From assembly GCA_959347315.1 (NCBI GenBank), contig OY365810.1:3333686-3397685 (forward strand): a stretch of DNA of 64,000 bases, given 5' to 3'. A program made the position numbers and the translations under genes. Every line of letters begins with the position of its first letter. The stretch's first letter is position 1. Positions 22,247 to 34,460 of this stretch are shown one piece after another. This DNA is from Bimastos eiseni. Its lineage: Eukaryota > Annelida > Clitellata > Crassiclitellata > Lumbricidae. The notes under the pieces were generated by a model that had not been told where the DNA came from, made no database searches, and saw nothing but the letters and a program-made list of their open reading frames with translations.

Positions 22247-25200
22247 CAACAACACAACCATCTGCGAAGACTAGCTTTTCCAGGGCCTCCCTATTTTTTT
22301 AACTCGAGGGATCATTATGTACCTTGGGATAAAAACAGAAATAATAAGACTATTATTATTATTATTAATATTATTATAATTATTATTAATATTATTATAA
22401 TTATTATTGATATTATTATTATTATTATTATTATAAGTATAATGATGAGAAGACGTATAATTATAATTGTTATGACTATAATTATTATTATAGTTATTAC
22501 AACAGCATGTATGTGTGAGAGAGAGACACAGAAACAAAGACAGAAACAAAGAGTGAGAGAGAGAAGAAAGAAAGAGAGAGATAGAAAGAAAGTAAAAGAA
22601 AGAGAGAAAGAAAAAGAAACAGACAGACAGAGGGAGAGGGAGATGGAGAGGAAAATAGAGAAGGGGAAATTGCTGAAAAAAGAAGTTTCAAAATCTCATT
22701 ATGTTAAGCTGTTCTCAATTTGGAAATATGCAAACAACTTACTCCACCATATAGCAAGTGCCACAAATACGACTACAGCGAAAAGACCTGCCACGACCCC
22801 AATTGCCACGTTCGACACCGTTGACTTATCTCCAACTGTTAAAATAGACAGATACCGAAATACGTCATTCATTCATTCATGAATATTCGATTCATATCTT
22901 GGTGTCACATTAATCTCGTTTAGGTTAGGTAAATAGTACAGATATACTGCGATAGGCAATATTATTGTGTCCAGATTATCTGATACAGTTGCGACCCTCT
23001 GACAGCTCCGCAATTGTTATGTGGAATTCATACGCCGAAATCAAGAAAAATTAAATCACTAGCAATTCTTCGTATTCATGGCTACCTCTCGTGTTAGCAT
23101 AAGTACCCGCTCTTGGTTCACAAACAGGTATACAATACCCATTAACCATGCAATCATTTTGCATGTTTACATATGTAGATGTACACACCATTCGTTATTA
23201 ATAAGCATAATCCTACATTGCGTCCTACAAGTAACCATTTTATGGCTTGGGTCTGCCACCTGTTACCAAGAACGAATTACGAATTTCTTGACCTTAAAAA
23301 CTTTTATTTTCTGAGCAATTTTTGTGAATAAGCGCAACGTCAAGTCCATATTGATTGACGGACAAAATTATTGACAGATTATTTATAGATGATAAAGCAA
23401 GGATCCTTAGTAATTATTAGCAATAATCGCTTCTAAACACGAATTATTTATTTGCGCAATCAATGCACAGTCAAGAAAAAGTAAGTAAGTAGGCTAACAT
23501 ATTTCGGCGTTGCACTCTGTATAATTCTGGAACTACCTACATAAAGAGTGCAGCAATAAAATGTACGTTTACATGCGAAATGTTTCAAGACGTAATGGAA
23601 CAAGTCAACCATTACCACCGCTTACCGTGTTTATCCTGAGTGGTGACGTCAACAGACATTACATTAGCTGTACACCATCGATTTCCTATAAGACACTTGG
23701 CATCACACCTGTGATTTCCGGGAAATGCGGCTTTCAGAGTCTCTGTATGCTCGATATATTGGTTTAACCCATTGCCAGTGTTCTCGATCCGTGTCCAGTT
23801 GTAGCTACCCGGCAGACTGCAGTTTGCCGTACAATTTAATTCGGCGCCTTTTTCTACACGCATGCTGTTCGATAGGTCACCGTGAAACGAATCTGCGGCA
23901 ATTAGAATAGGCCTACATATAACTTTGCTAGAACAGTTTATCATTGAACCCAATCGAAGCATTGTATTTAAAGACACCTTTAGTGCTCCCAAGGCCAGAT
24001 GACGACACATTAATGTTAGGAGCGTGTAGGGCCTATTTGTAAAACATCTCAGGAGCAACGAGTGCGAAAATGTTGTCAGATGAGAGCGAAATTTTGTACT
24101 AAAAATATTAGCTACGCTGTTCAAAATGCAGTGAAACACTAAATACATTTTAAAATTACAGCATGTGATATACGTTCAAGCTTATTAGAGGCCTTTGAGA
24201 AAGACTCGTTAGATCAATAGGCCAAGTTCGAGCTTAGCTGACTTACACTGGAAAAGAGCAGGATCTGACTTTTGCAACGTGCAGGATTCAAAATGTGGAA
24301 TCCGCTGTCCAGTTAACGAACGAACGAAAATATTTTATTGTAACCAAATCAAAATAAAATCATCAAAAGTGTACACATAGTCTTAAGTTGCTCAGTTGGG
24401 TTACAAAAGGAGGCCCGAAAGGACTACCTTCCGCTAACAAGGCCACCCACTGACATATTTTGCTATAAAAATCGTTGTGAGCACTGACATAAATTACTCA
24501 AATGTGCAGTACACGAAACACTAGGGTACCTGCAAAGTAACATCAGGCAATATTCAAGTTGCAGTCGTACATTTAACTAATCTAACTAATTCTTTTAAGC
24601 CTAACTTGAAGAATCAATCTGCGAGGGGGGGGATAATAATAAGCTTACTCAAATCAGATGATTAGACAATTCAGCAAATAATTTCTCATCTTTTTTGAAT
24701 GATTGCAGAGTTGCAGCACTTTTAATATCATAAGGGATATCATTCCAAATCTTTGGCGCAGTGCATCTTATTGCAAATTAACGAGTGTTAGTACGAATAT
24801 AAATTGGTCGGTGTTTAGGAGCGGATCTCGTAGCATAGGAACGTGTTGGAATATCGTATCCGATAAATTAACGAGTAATGCAATTGTAGTCTAATCATGG
24901 AAGACGGTAACAAATGAGATGCTCTCCTCAGCATTCCAACATTCTTGGCCAATTTAGCTGATATAGTTGCTATGTGTTCACCCCATGATAAATTTTGGTC
25001 AACCACTACTCCTCAAAATGTGGTCGATTAAATCATCATTTATTGACAACTGGCAAGAGGAATCTAGTGGAGTGACCTTTCTCTGAGATTTAAAAAGAAT
25101 ATAGGCCGTCTTTTATAAATTGAGCGATAATTTATTAGCCGAGAACCAGTCCATTATTAATTTTAATTGGTCATTAACAATTTCATTTTAGGATGTCATA

Positions 25201-28200
25201 AGAAGACTGGGAATAAAAAAAACATTAGTATCGTCGGTAAATAATATAAAAGACATAATTGGTGCGACATTAGGCAGGTCATCAATATATTATAAAAAAG
25301 TAGTGGGCCTAATTTTGAACCCTGTGGCACTTCATGACGGATTGTTTTGCAATCCGATAAGCCTCCATTGCATGAGACGCATTTGGTTCTAGCTTCTAAG
25401 TAACTCTCAAACCATGCTAATTGTATTCCCCTTATACCATAAGCTTCAAGTTTTTTAAGAAGTATGTGATGGTTTAGAGTGTGAATGCTTTGCTTTGGTC
25501 GAAAAATATACATTTGGAGTAATTATTATAATTGAAAGCAGGTCGGGTTTAGTCAAAAGGACAAGGGAGTAGCTGGTTTTAAATACTCATCAAAGTTAAA
25601 TAGAGAAGTTGGTATTTGTTCCCCAGGAACAGGGCAATGCTGGTATAATGCTCATTAAGACCATTAGCCATTTGTTTGGGATCATCAGTGTTTCTTACAA
25701 TAACAGAGAGATTTTTTACGGCAGAGCATGAATCCCCCAGCTTAATAATAGTGCGAATTAAATTCCAGGTCTTTTTAAAATTAGTCCAGTGCTTTTGAAA
25801 TTCAGTAGCATAATACATTAATACATTACGATTAATCTGGTCGTTTTGACTAAATACCTATAGGTTTTAAATTTTATAAAGTTCATTTCAGTAGGATTTG
25901 TTTTTACAAATTAACGATGAAGTTGGGCTTTTTTATTGCAGGACTTTAATAAACTTCTCGACATCCAAGGTTGACTGATCTTATTTTTTTATTTGTCTTA
26001 GTATATTTAATCGGAAATGGCATATCATAGTTACGTTTAATTTCATCATTAAGCAATTCAAAGGCACCATTGGCATCATTATTGAGGCAAGCAGCAGTTA
26101 TATTATTTCCAACTGTTACGTGCCAACAGTGCAGTATAGTTCTTTTATTCAATTCATTCACTAATCGACACTCTCCCATCGATGGAAGTGGGCCACTATT
26201 AATTTCCAAATCGAAGGAGGTATATACTGGTAGATGGTCAGAAATATCAGAAAGAATAATTTTTGATCAATTATGTTTGGCCAAGCTGTTGTAAAAATAT
26301 TGTCAATCAATGAAGCTGAATGGGTGGTTATTCTAATTAGCCTAGTTATAGTAGACATGAGCCCATGGGCTGTAATTCCATTGAGGAATAAACTAGTTCC
26401 ATGATAAGATTCTGCTTTCAGTCAGTCAATATTATAGTCTCCCATTAAAAATAAATTCTGCTCATTCTTTAAAGTAACATTTAACATTTGCTCAAATTCA
26501 TCCCAAAACTCGTTCAAACCAGAGCCCGAGGGTCTATATATAACGGCCAAAGTACAAAAACCGCTCCTTAAAGTAATTCTTATGAAGTGGGCCTCAATCG
26601 TTTTAGGTGGATGGCTACTGAAAAATAAATTCAATCAGGCGAAAGGCAATATCTTTATGGACCAGGAAGCCAACGTCTCCTCCTCTACCAGTACTCCTTG
26701 AACCATGCGTCAAGGAATAGTCAGGGATTTAAATAGTATCAGCTGTGTCGTTATCTATCCAAGTCTCAGATAGGGCCATCAAGTAAATCTACAACATCCG
26801 ATGTCTTGTACCGCAAACTTTCACAGTTTAAGTGTATGTGGTAAGGATTGAGTCATTTCTTTGATTGATGGCCTGAGGGGTCGTGTAGGCGCTGTTCCAA
26901 GTGCTACCCTCAATTAAATTCACATCTGGGTTTATATCAGGATTGTTAGCTTAGTGTCAAAATTATGCATCAGTAATTAAATATAACCTCCTTCCGATAT
27001 CATATTTAGTTAATAAATATATCCAATTTATTCTCCCTAACATGCACCGCATTGAAAAATTCACTATCGCAGATTATACCGTTAATAGAAAAAAGGTTAC
27101 TTTGACACTCGTAACAGAGCCAATGGTCCATGTCCAAAATAGAGTGATTACCCATAGCATCAATACAACAATCTAGATGGTATTTCCCCTCGCAGAGGCT
27201 GCAAGTTATATAAACATCTAATTCAGTTCAATACTGAAAGTGAATAGCTTGATATCATTGAAGCCTAAACTTCTCACTCTTCTCTTTTAACTTGATTATT
27301 GTCCATGGTCTGGCTTAGTGTTCCACTTGATCTACTGCATTTCAACCTGACTTCTCTAATTCACTGTAATTGCACTACAAGCGACTGTCAGTTGAGTTAT
27401 GGGGCTCTGTGATTACGACGCTATGAACAGAAAGTGACTACGAGTCTATAGGTCATACGTGCAGTTATATCATCGACAAGCCTACAGTCATTAAAGAGGC
27501 CCTTTCATTCATACCTTGTGTGAATGAGCTGTTAAGCTATAGTATAGGTCATAGCCAGCTGCTGTCCACCGTTAATTAAGGTGTTAGTTATAAACTGGGA
27601 CTTCTGCATACTCTATAACACACTGTTGCCACTAATCTGAACTGATATTTATAAGGGAGGTCCTACTTAGTGAGTTTTGCGATCCTCCTGGACTCTCCAT
27701 TTGCTACCTGCTGATGATCATGTTATGGTGTTTGCGTTGTACTTGTGTACAATGCTGGGAGAAAATAAAATGATTCTGATTTGATTTGAAAGTTGAGTGG
27801 AGATGTTGTACTTACATTGTATGTGAATGGGTTCAGTGGCACAGCTGTATTGCTTCTCCTCTAATTGGTTTATCTGGCAGATGAATTGCGCTCCATTCAG
27901 ATATAACTCGGCGTTCATCACGAGATAACACGATCGATTCTTAAGATTTCTTTCCGCGTCAACAACCGTTTCGCTACAACATGATGAGTTCATCACTTTG
28001 TTCACGTTTCTCCATTCTAGGATTGGAGTATCGTTGCCAATGTACGCCACCCTGCACGATAGCAAAATATGATCTTGTGGAATATGATCGCAGGTGTTGG
28101 GACCAACGAAGACATATTGTGCGGGTCCGTTGGTTTTTGTTCCAACGATGTGTTGTGATGAATTACAGGCATTCGTCTCGGTGATCGAGCCTGGCACTGA

Positions 28201-30476
28201 AGTCATATGACAGACAGGACTGCTCTCTGTGCAACCAAGCAACCAAGCAAAATCTTATGAAACGTGAGTGAGAAATAATGCAGATTAAAGGAAAACTATA
28301 TGCTTTGTTATAGTTTTGTATGCAAATGCTTAATGTTGTAGTAAACCAATGGGACCGTAGTGTAATGGACGACACACTGGCTTGGCGGGGGCGTTGGTTA
28401 AATTCGATACTTAAATTGATTAGTTGATGTATTAGTTGAAGTTATGCGCATGAAACTTCTGAAACTCTAGCGATACAATCTTATTGATGATCGACTTATG
28501 ATGACGTGATTTCTGATACATTCAGTGAATTTTAAAAATGAGATGGCCAGGGCCTATTATAATTATAACACCGGCTGGAGTAGCAGGAGAAGAATAATGT
28601 TCTAAATTGACACTAGCGTACATTTCAACATTTATGGGCCTACACTAACATATTATCAAGTAGCAGAAATATTATTCATACCGTAACACTGAAAGAGACT
28701 AAGTAATCACTATATAATCTTACCGAGAACAGTTAGCTGTGCTGATCTCTCATCGCTGTCGTTGTCTCTGCATGCGTATCTGCCTGCCATGTCTGTCGTT
28801 ACAAATGTTAAAATGAGATTAACTTGGCCCGGTGTCTGGCCTCCAGCAACGCGAAAACCCTTTTGTTCAAACTCTTTCCAGAGGTTGCCACCGCTGTAGA
28901 TATCTTTGTCGGTGTCTTGATGTGAATCGTAGCCATTCGGATAATAGCGCCAGATTACATTAGTCCCTGAACAATTAAAATATGTCGATTCGCCTGCTAA
29001 GACGTGTTTGTCCGTTGGGGCTTCCCTGACCATTGGTATTCCTGAAACAAGCAACACAGAAGGTCTTCCATCTTATTTAACGTCATATACAGAGTGCGGG
29101 TTCAGACCTCCTCTGACACGGCCACTGTGTACAATGTAGTTACATTGAGGAAGTTCATCACTCGAAATTGCTGATCACCCTGAATGTTGCATAATCGTTA
29201 ATTATGGGTGCTCAATAAATTAATAATTAAGCAACTAATCATCGTTGTATTGCATTTAAGATGTGTTTTAACAGTGGCCTTCGTAGTGCACACCAATCAG
29301 AGGAACTCCCATTGCGAAAGACCCAGAGATAATATAAAGTAGTCTTGAGACAGCCGAAAGAGGTAATTTGAGTACCAGCGAACAACGTGTCGTTGGAGAG
29401 AGCTTATTCCACATACCATGAACAATGAAGGCAATAGCTCTAGTTTGGCCGCGGCATTTCTTGCGTGTCGGACAAAGAGACCATTCCGGTTAAGTGAGAC
29501 AAGGTTGAATTCGACATGCAGATCAAGCACAGGTCAACTGTAGATAATATTATGTTTCGTCTCAGGTCCCATGGTTTTTTCATACCAAGTAGGCCAGAGC
29601 CGATCATAATTCATTTCTCGTGGCGCTTACAATGTGTAGGCGAAAACCACATAAAAGTTCAAGACTCAGTGGTCACTTTCTTTACTATATCCAATTTTCA
29701 AAAACCATCATTTGCACCTGGTTTGCGATGTATCAGCCAATGTTAACAGTAAAAGATAATCATCATCAGGTAAGATAGGATATAAGGCGAGGATATAATT
29801 TTGGGCACTAGGTCAGAATAAGGCTATAAATCAACGTAATAACCATTGGCTGAATTCGGGCAGTATGGGGAACCATTTGATCAAAAATTAAATAGAAAGT
29901 CCGACTATTGGCCTGGACGCAGAATTTTTAAAACAGACTGGAGAGCATAAGATGAACTCTGGAAAGCTACGAGCTGAAGCAATCAATTCCGGATCAAATG
30001 AATGCAAGGATAGCCTACTATTAAGGACAGTAAAGACTGATTGTGAGCATCGTATCTGGGTCGGTGGACAGTACCTTTGCAATTTCATACGTCTCTGTGA
30101 CCTCTTACCAGACCTTCTTCCACCTTAAACTCGAGCACGACACTTCGTTTTCCTACACCTTATTAACAGCATATCCCATTGCAATGAATCAAACAGCAAA
30201 TGAAAGCAGCTGTTGTAAGACCCAGGCGTCAACAACTATCAGATATCAATTTCTTGGCACTGTCTTTTATTGCCGTATTACAATACATTTAATTTTATTG
30301 TATTGTAAATTGCGCTGTATTATACTGTACTGTTTTGTATCTATCCGTTTGAGCTGCATTGTGTTGTTCTGTAGTAACATGATTTGTTTGTCGTGTGAAG
30401 CGATATCCATACCTAGTTTGAACAGTAGCATCAGGAGGAGACCATGCGCCATCATCTCAATTTCAATCATTTTCAT
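21745..30476 (-). CDS. IgR-B: three-Ig-domain transmembrane receptor
   Basis: Six exons read minus, each junction phase 1: signal peptide 30476-30413, V-like Ig 29041-28724, C2-like Ig 28226-27816, Ig domain 3 23892-23626, transmembrane 22835-22743, tail 21813-21745; 1222 bp, about 407 codons. The last exon ends on a good donor (ACAT|GTAAGT), so at least one more coding exon exists downstream and was not found. The predicted protein is a type I membrane protein: cleaved signal, three Ig domains with canonical Cys and Trp, one helix, and a basic tail without tyrosine in the part seen. It is closest to IgR-D and IgR-A within the window. The long intron between domains 2 and 3 holds a degenerate LINE in the same orientation. 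Ligand and function are unknown; adhesion, self-recognition or immune recognition are all possible. Confidence 0.85.
22010..22260. repeat. GAC/GAT then AAT trinucleotide arrays (intronic)
   Basis: Within the last identified IgR-B intron. The poly-Asp/poly-Asn and poly-Met/poly-Ile open frames here come from the repeat. Confidence 0.9.
22340..22670. repeat. ATT arrays followed by GA-rich simple repeat (intronic)
   Basis: About 22340-22510 is ATT/TTA; 22515-22670 is GAGA/AAAG-rich. Lies 75 bases beyond the IgR-B membrane exon. Confidence 0.9.
22743..22835 (-). CDS. IgR-B exon 5, transmembrane segment
   Basis: Acceptor CTATTTTAACAG|, donor GGTGGA|GTAAGT; 93 bp. It encodes VGDKSTVSNVAIGVVAG followed by LFAVVVFVALAIWW, a clear single membrane helix of about 23 residues. 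No acidic or basic residue lies inside the helix, so there is no obvious adaptor-pairing charge. Confidence 0.88.
23626..23892 (-). CDS. IgR-B exon 4, third Ig domain
   Basis: Acceptor CTAATTGCCGCAG|, donor CACG|GTAAGC; 267 bp. LNCTANC, YNWTR, HRCDAKC and WCTANV give an Ig core with two extra cysteine positions. The codon joined across the upstream intron is TAT, as in IgR-A and IgR-D. Confidence 0.88.
24330..27330 (-). mobile_element. Near-complete, decayed CR1/L2-like LINE in IgR-B intron
   Basis: The minus strand shows, in order, with frameshifts: a PHD-like zinc finger (YITCSLCEGKYHLDCC...WLCYECQS, about 27210-27060), an APE-type endonuclease part (LAVIYRPSGSGL...FLMGDYNID, 26634-26422), a reverse transcriptase (DTLNHHILLKKLEAYGI and EVPQGSKLGPLLF in the ORF at 25513-25196), and the thumb region (DQNLSWGEHI...KNVGMLRRAS, 25006-24815). 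The 3' end near 24330 carries CGTT repeats on the minus strand. It is in the same orientation as the host gene. Confidence 0.85.
27816..28226 (-). CDS. IgR-B exon 3, C2-like Ig domain
   Basis: Acceptor TTGGTTGCACAG|, donor CAAT|GTAAGT; 411 bp, 137 codons. It has LLSCRV, LEWRN and FICQIN as the Ig core, plus extra cysteines (VCHM, NACN, SSCC, YSCA) and an N-terminal GPNTC block shared with IgR-A and IgR-D. Confidence 0.88.
28345..28412 (+). mobile_element. tRNA-like (SINE head) relic
   Basis: TAGTGTAATGG fits an A box and GGTTAAATTCGAT a damaged B box at tRNA spacing. No intact cloverleaf, so a SINE relic rather than a tRNA gene. Just 5' of IgR-B domain 2. Confidence 0.4.
28724..29041 (-). 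CDS. IgR-B exon 2, V-like Ig domain
   Basis: Acceptor CTTGTTTCAG|, donor CTCG|GTAAGA; 318 bp, 106 codons. The canonical residues are all present: Cys in YFNCSG, Trp in VIWRYY, and DMAGRYAC for the F-strand Cys. Confidence 0.9.
30413..30476 (-). CDS. IgR-B exon 1, signal peptide
   Basis: The ATG at 30476 opens MKMIEIEMMAHG, followed by the hydrophobic LLLMLLFKLG. In-frame ATGs a few codons later (MMAHG...) give a more typical signal peptide and may be the true start. It ends CTAG|GTATGG in phase 1, matching exon 2. Confidence 0.75.
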
Positions 30477-32699
30477 CCGTCAATTGCAACTCCAGTAGAA
30501 GATTCTGAAGGCTAATGCAGGTCGATAAGTCTACACAACACCGACAGAACATGATAATCAAAAATCTGCCACTTCTGCAGGGTTTTAAAATAATTTAAAA
30601 CCCAGTGATTTCATATTTAATATGAAATCATAATTAGGCGCACAACGTTGAAAACCACGAAATCAGTTTGCTATAGATAGGACGTATAGCCTATGCTAAT
30701 AGCAGCTAAAACCCACAACATACGTTAACTTTATTAGGCCTATTATGAGACAATGTCGTGTAAAAGCAGCTCTATCCAGCGAGCAAGCATTAGCTTTAAT
30801 GCATCTACATTGTTTGGATCAGTCAGTGGGTGTAAATAAATGGAAAAAAATCACCAAAACAGATCATAGAATTCCAGTAAAAAATCAATAATCATCAATA
30901 TAGCAATCAATCAAAGAAAATGCTATTAGATATTTATAAGAGAGACCATGAGAGATATCAAGTTTCTAACTAGGTTATCTAGCTCCTAAGGCAATATTCA
31001 TGACGTATGTTTAAACAGTGTTCAATTTAACATATTTTTTAGCTTCCATAATACTTTGAAACGTGCAGTGATTTTTAAATATTCCCATAACACTCTGAAT
31101 ATCAATAAAAAAAACCTACGCAATTGGTGCGATGGTGCATTTGATTAAAATGAGAAAGAAAAGCAAGTCTTTGCAAATCTTCAATAAAACTTTCGAAGAT
31201 GCTGCTCTCGTCATCCAGGAATTTCTTTAGCTGGTGTTGGCTAGTCTATATTAATGTGTCCTGAGTTCAACTCAATATACATTTATTTCTAACCATTTGA
31301 AGAAGTGTTATTTTGTGACATGATTGCATTGAACTGCACTTCAAAAGGATAGGACATGATATGGACCGACATGAGAGGACAAGACAGCAGAAGACAGCAG
31401 AAAGAAGAACTAGAAAGAAGAAGGCAGAAGAGGAGAAGAAACAGAAGAAAAGTGAAGAAAGGAGAGTATTGGAGATTAGAGAGCTACAAAAGACGGAAGA
31501 GAGCAGTAGAGTTTAAGACGGGGCAAGAGGGAACAAGATATGGCACAGTAGGAGAGGCTAGTAGACGATAGAAAATTCGAGGTAAAGTGAGAAGGGGAAA
31601 GTTTTGAAGAGGACATAATAAAGTACAGAAGAAGATTCGAGGGGTAGGAAGAACATTAAGGACCACTTACATGAATTCAGAAAAGTGTTCAGCTCACTCT
31701 TCATCAGCGTGCAGTAGTGAGATGCATTTTTAAAAGGATTCTCCAGTAGCAATACACACATCCGTCAAGGTCAATAGGACATTTGTAACGCCACCTATCA
31801 GAAGCCAACGTTGGATAGGCCTAATTACCCTTGAAATGTGCGTTCACAAAATTTCCATTCACTGCGAATTGAACAGCCAGCAGCACACTTTCATTTAAAC
31901 ACCGAATTTTATAAAATGTAGTAAATTTTGAAGACTTACCAGAACAGCCTGAAGCAGTTGCGTACACATACAGTGTAGACAAGCGACCTATAGACTATGT
32001 CAATTTTCTGAGATAGTTTAGCTTAATGGTGTCCTGTTAGAACAGTTAGATGAATAGAAAACAATATCCTATGATCACAGCCAACGTTTGTTTTACTTCT
32101 GGTTTTAATCTTGAAACGAACAACGATAGCTAGGTCAATGCATTATGTTCTAAGAAACGTTCTACTCAGCTCTTGGCAGTAGACAAAACAGAACTGGGTT
32201 CTAATTGAGTCAGCGTGAGACAAATTGTGGGGTTATTGGTTAGGGGTTTATCCAGTGATCAGAAATAGCAAGTCAGCAAAATCATGGAAAAGAAGAAGAC
32301 ACATGACAACGGCTCATGATGCAGGAAGCCTCGAATTGTAGCCTATTACAACCAACCGCACGATGCATACATTGAACCAGCAGCAAAGAGCACCCGTGGG
32401 TGTGAAGTCTGATGACCATCCCTCTACGTCAGCGCGTGACCCTCCCAGTAATAGTAAGATAAAACCATGATAATATATATGAGTGGCAATTAAGCCACTC
32501 TATGTCCTATTTGCTAGGCTACTTTATATCCTCTGTTTCCATTTGTCTGTGTACTATATTTGGGCGTATGTGGATTTTGTTTTTATTAGGCGCCTGTGAG
32601 CACTGTAGAAATGTTGAAATTACGATTACGATATGTCTTCCTGACGAAATAAAGAAAATCAGTGACCCGTCAATATATTACATACCTGTCCATTATAAC

Positions 32700-33370
32700 T
32701 CTTCCCCCCTTCCCAGACAACTCAATCGACTACAACTTATTCAAAAGTCACTAGCCAGACCCGTCACTAACACACCCAAGCGTTATCATCATCATCATAT
32801 CACTCCAATCCTCAAATAACGCCATTGGTAAAAATCCCAGAGTGCGTCCATTTCGAAGTCCCAGCGCTAACCTACAAGTCTACAACTCCATACTATACAT
32901 TCCCAGCCCAAACATCTTCTTGAACTCTTTACCAAATCAACCTCTTCTCTCACCATTTCTCGACCCACGGTGTCATCTCAATGATCACATCTCAAGTTTT
33001 CCAATCGAGCCATATTCAAAGATCTGTCTGCTTCCTAAATTCCGTACTTTGTCGTTTCCCTCACCATCGCTGCCCGTCATCCAACATCATCTGCCTCAGG
33101 CTCCCCATCCATCACCTTCAGGATTTCAATTCTAGACTTAAGTCTCACCTTTTCAAGAACTCTTACCTCTGCAGATTCAGTTGATCGTCCACCTTTCAAT
33201 GTTCGACCAAATCGTCACCCGCCTTAGCAGCTGCCCTGCCTCCTGCGACCACAGGGAACCGGACTCAGGCCTCCCACGGTCTACCCTTTGGTCAACAAGC
33301 TGGACCCTGCAGTGCTTGGCTTTCGAGTGGCGCTTTAGAAGTTTGGAGAGTATTACTACGATCTTTTGAA
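32700..33370 (+). mobile_element. LINE 3' part: reverse-transcriptase C terminus and 3' UTR
   Basis: LNRLQLIQKSLARPVTNTPK matches the LNRLQ..QN.AAR motif of L2/CR1-like LINEs; FNSRLKSHLFKNSY is the FK..LKTHLF motif. The 3' UTR includes TTTCGAGTGGCGCTTTAGAAG, repeated elsewhere in the window. Confidence 0.75.
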
Positions 33371-33755
33371 ACCATGGATATGTAGCCAAAGCAGGCATCG
33401 TTCTTCGCTCTCTGGGCACGTTCTTCCGGACCTTCGTATTTTTTAAATTCTGCTCTGAAAACTTTTAACGAACTTTTGTCTCTCTGACTACGGCTGCCGT
33501 AGCCAACCATTGCACAGAAAACCATATACACCGTCTATAATAGACGCTGTTCACAAGAGTATCCAACGACAACAAGCAGTTGGGTGCATACCAAAATAGC
33601 AGATGCCAAATGCAAATTAGTCTGTTACGTCATTGTGCAAGCGGTCTATATGTTGGGCGATAATAGGAAGCAAGAAATTGTCACATCTTGTTGACTTAGT
33701 TTTGAAGGAAAATTGACGAATAACTATGTCAGCAAAATAATAAAAGCAATACCTA

Positions 33756-33795
33756 CATACCTACATACAAACATACATACATACATACATACATG
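33756..33795. repeat. CATA microsatellite
   Basis: Repeats of ACAT and CATAC. Confidence 0.85.
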
Positions 33796-34195
33796 ATGTT
33801 CCAGAATGATGTTCTCTCAATTATCGATGACAAGTCGAAAACAAGACTTGCAATCAAACTGCGAACGTTTAATTTTTAAATTGTAATGAACACGAATATA
33901 TTGCATAAAAGCTATTAGCTGGTGACGAAACATGCTGATTCGTGATTTTGCAGACAGCTCGTTAAACTTCCTCACAGTAACTGCTAATTAGATAATTTGA
34001 AGCAGCATTAGGCTTCCTCTTTATTTTAAACAGGAACTCAAAGCCAACAGTTGTTACACACCAGTACGTTATTTATATGCTGTAAACATGAGATCTATAT
34101 TCGTCGCAGTTGCCCGTGTAATACACGCACCACAGTCGAATATTTTATATTGACATCCAGTTTCCAGTAAAACTTCCGTTATTTAAGTCGCCTTA

Positions 34196-34460
34196 AGTGG
34201 TTGAGACGCGGTGACGTAACGGCATTATCTGTGCCTTGCAACCGATGAGTCGCAGTTCGAACCCACCTCAAGTCGCTGCGTAGAGACCTTGAACATGTTG
34301 CTCCCCATAATTGTCTGTGAGTGGTGCAGCGGGAAAGCAACCTCATTCATCTCATTTCCGTTTGGCATCAAGCCAATAGATCTGGGTAGAGAAATCATCA
34401 TCATCGTCATCGTCATCATCATCATCTTCTTCTTCTTCTTCATCATCATCATCAAGTGGT
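34196..34460 (+). mobile_element. tRNA-derived SINE with ATC tail
   Basis: A B-box AGTTCGAACCC follows a GTGACGTAACGGC A-box-like block, then a tRNA-unrelated body and an ATC/TTC trinucleotide tail (34385-34455). Confidence 0.65.

Noticed and set aside
21828..22302. Long open frames of poly-Asp/Asn and poly-Met/Ile
   Set aside because: They arise from GAC/GAT and AAT arrays inside the IgR-B intron between the membrane and tail exons.
22265..22320. Alternative IgR-B tail reading IKKIGRPWKS then stop
   Set aside because: Phase fits, but the acceptor (TCCCTCGAG) is poor. The exon at 21745-21813 has a far better acceptor and donor.
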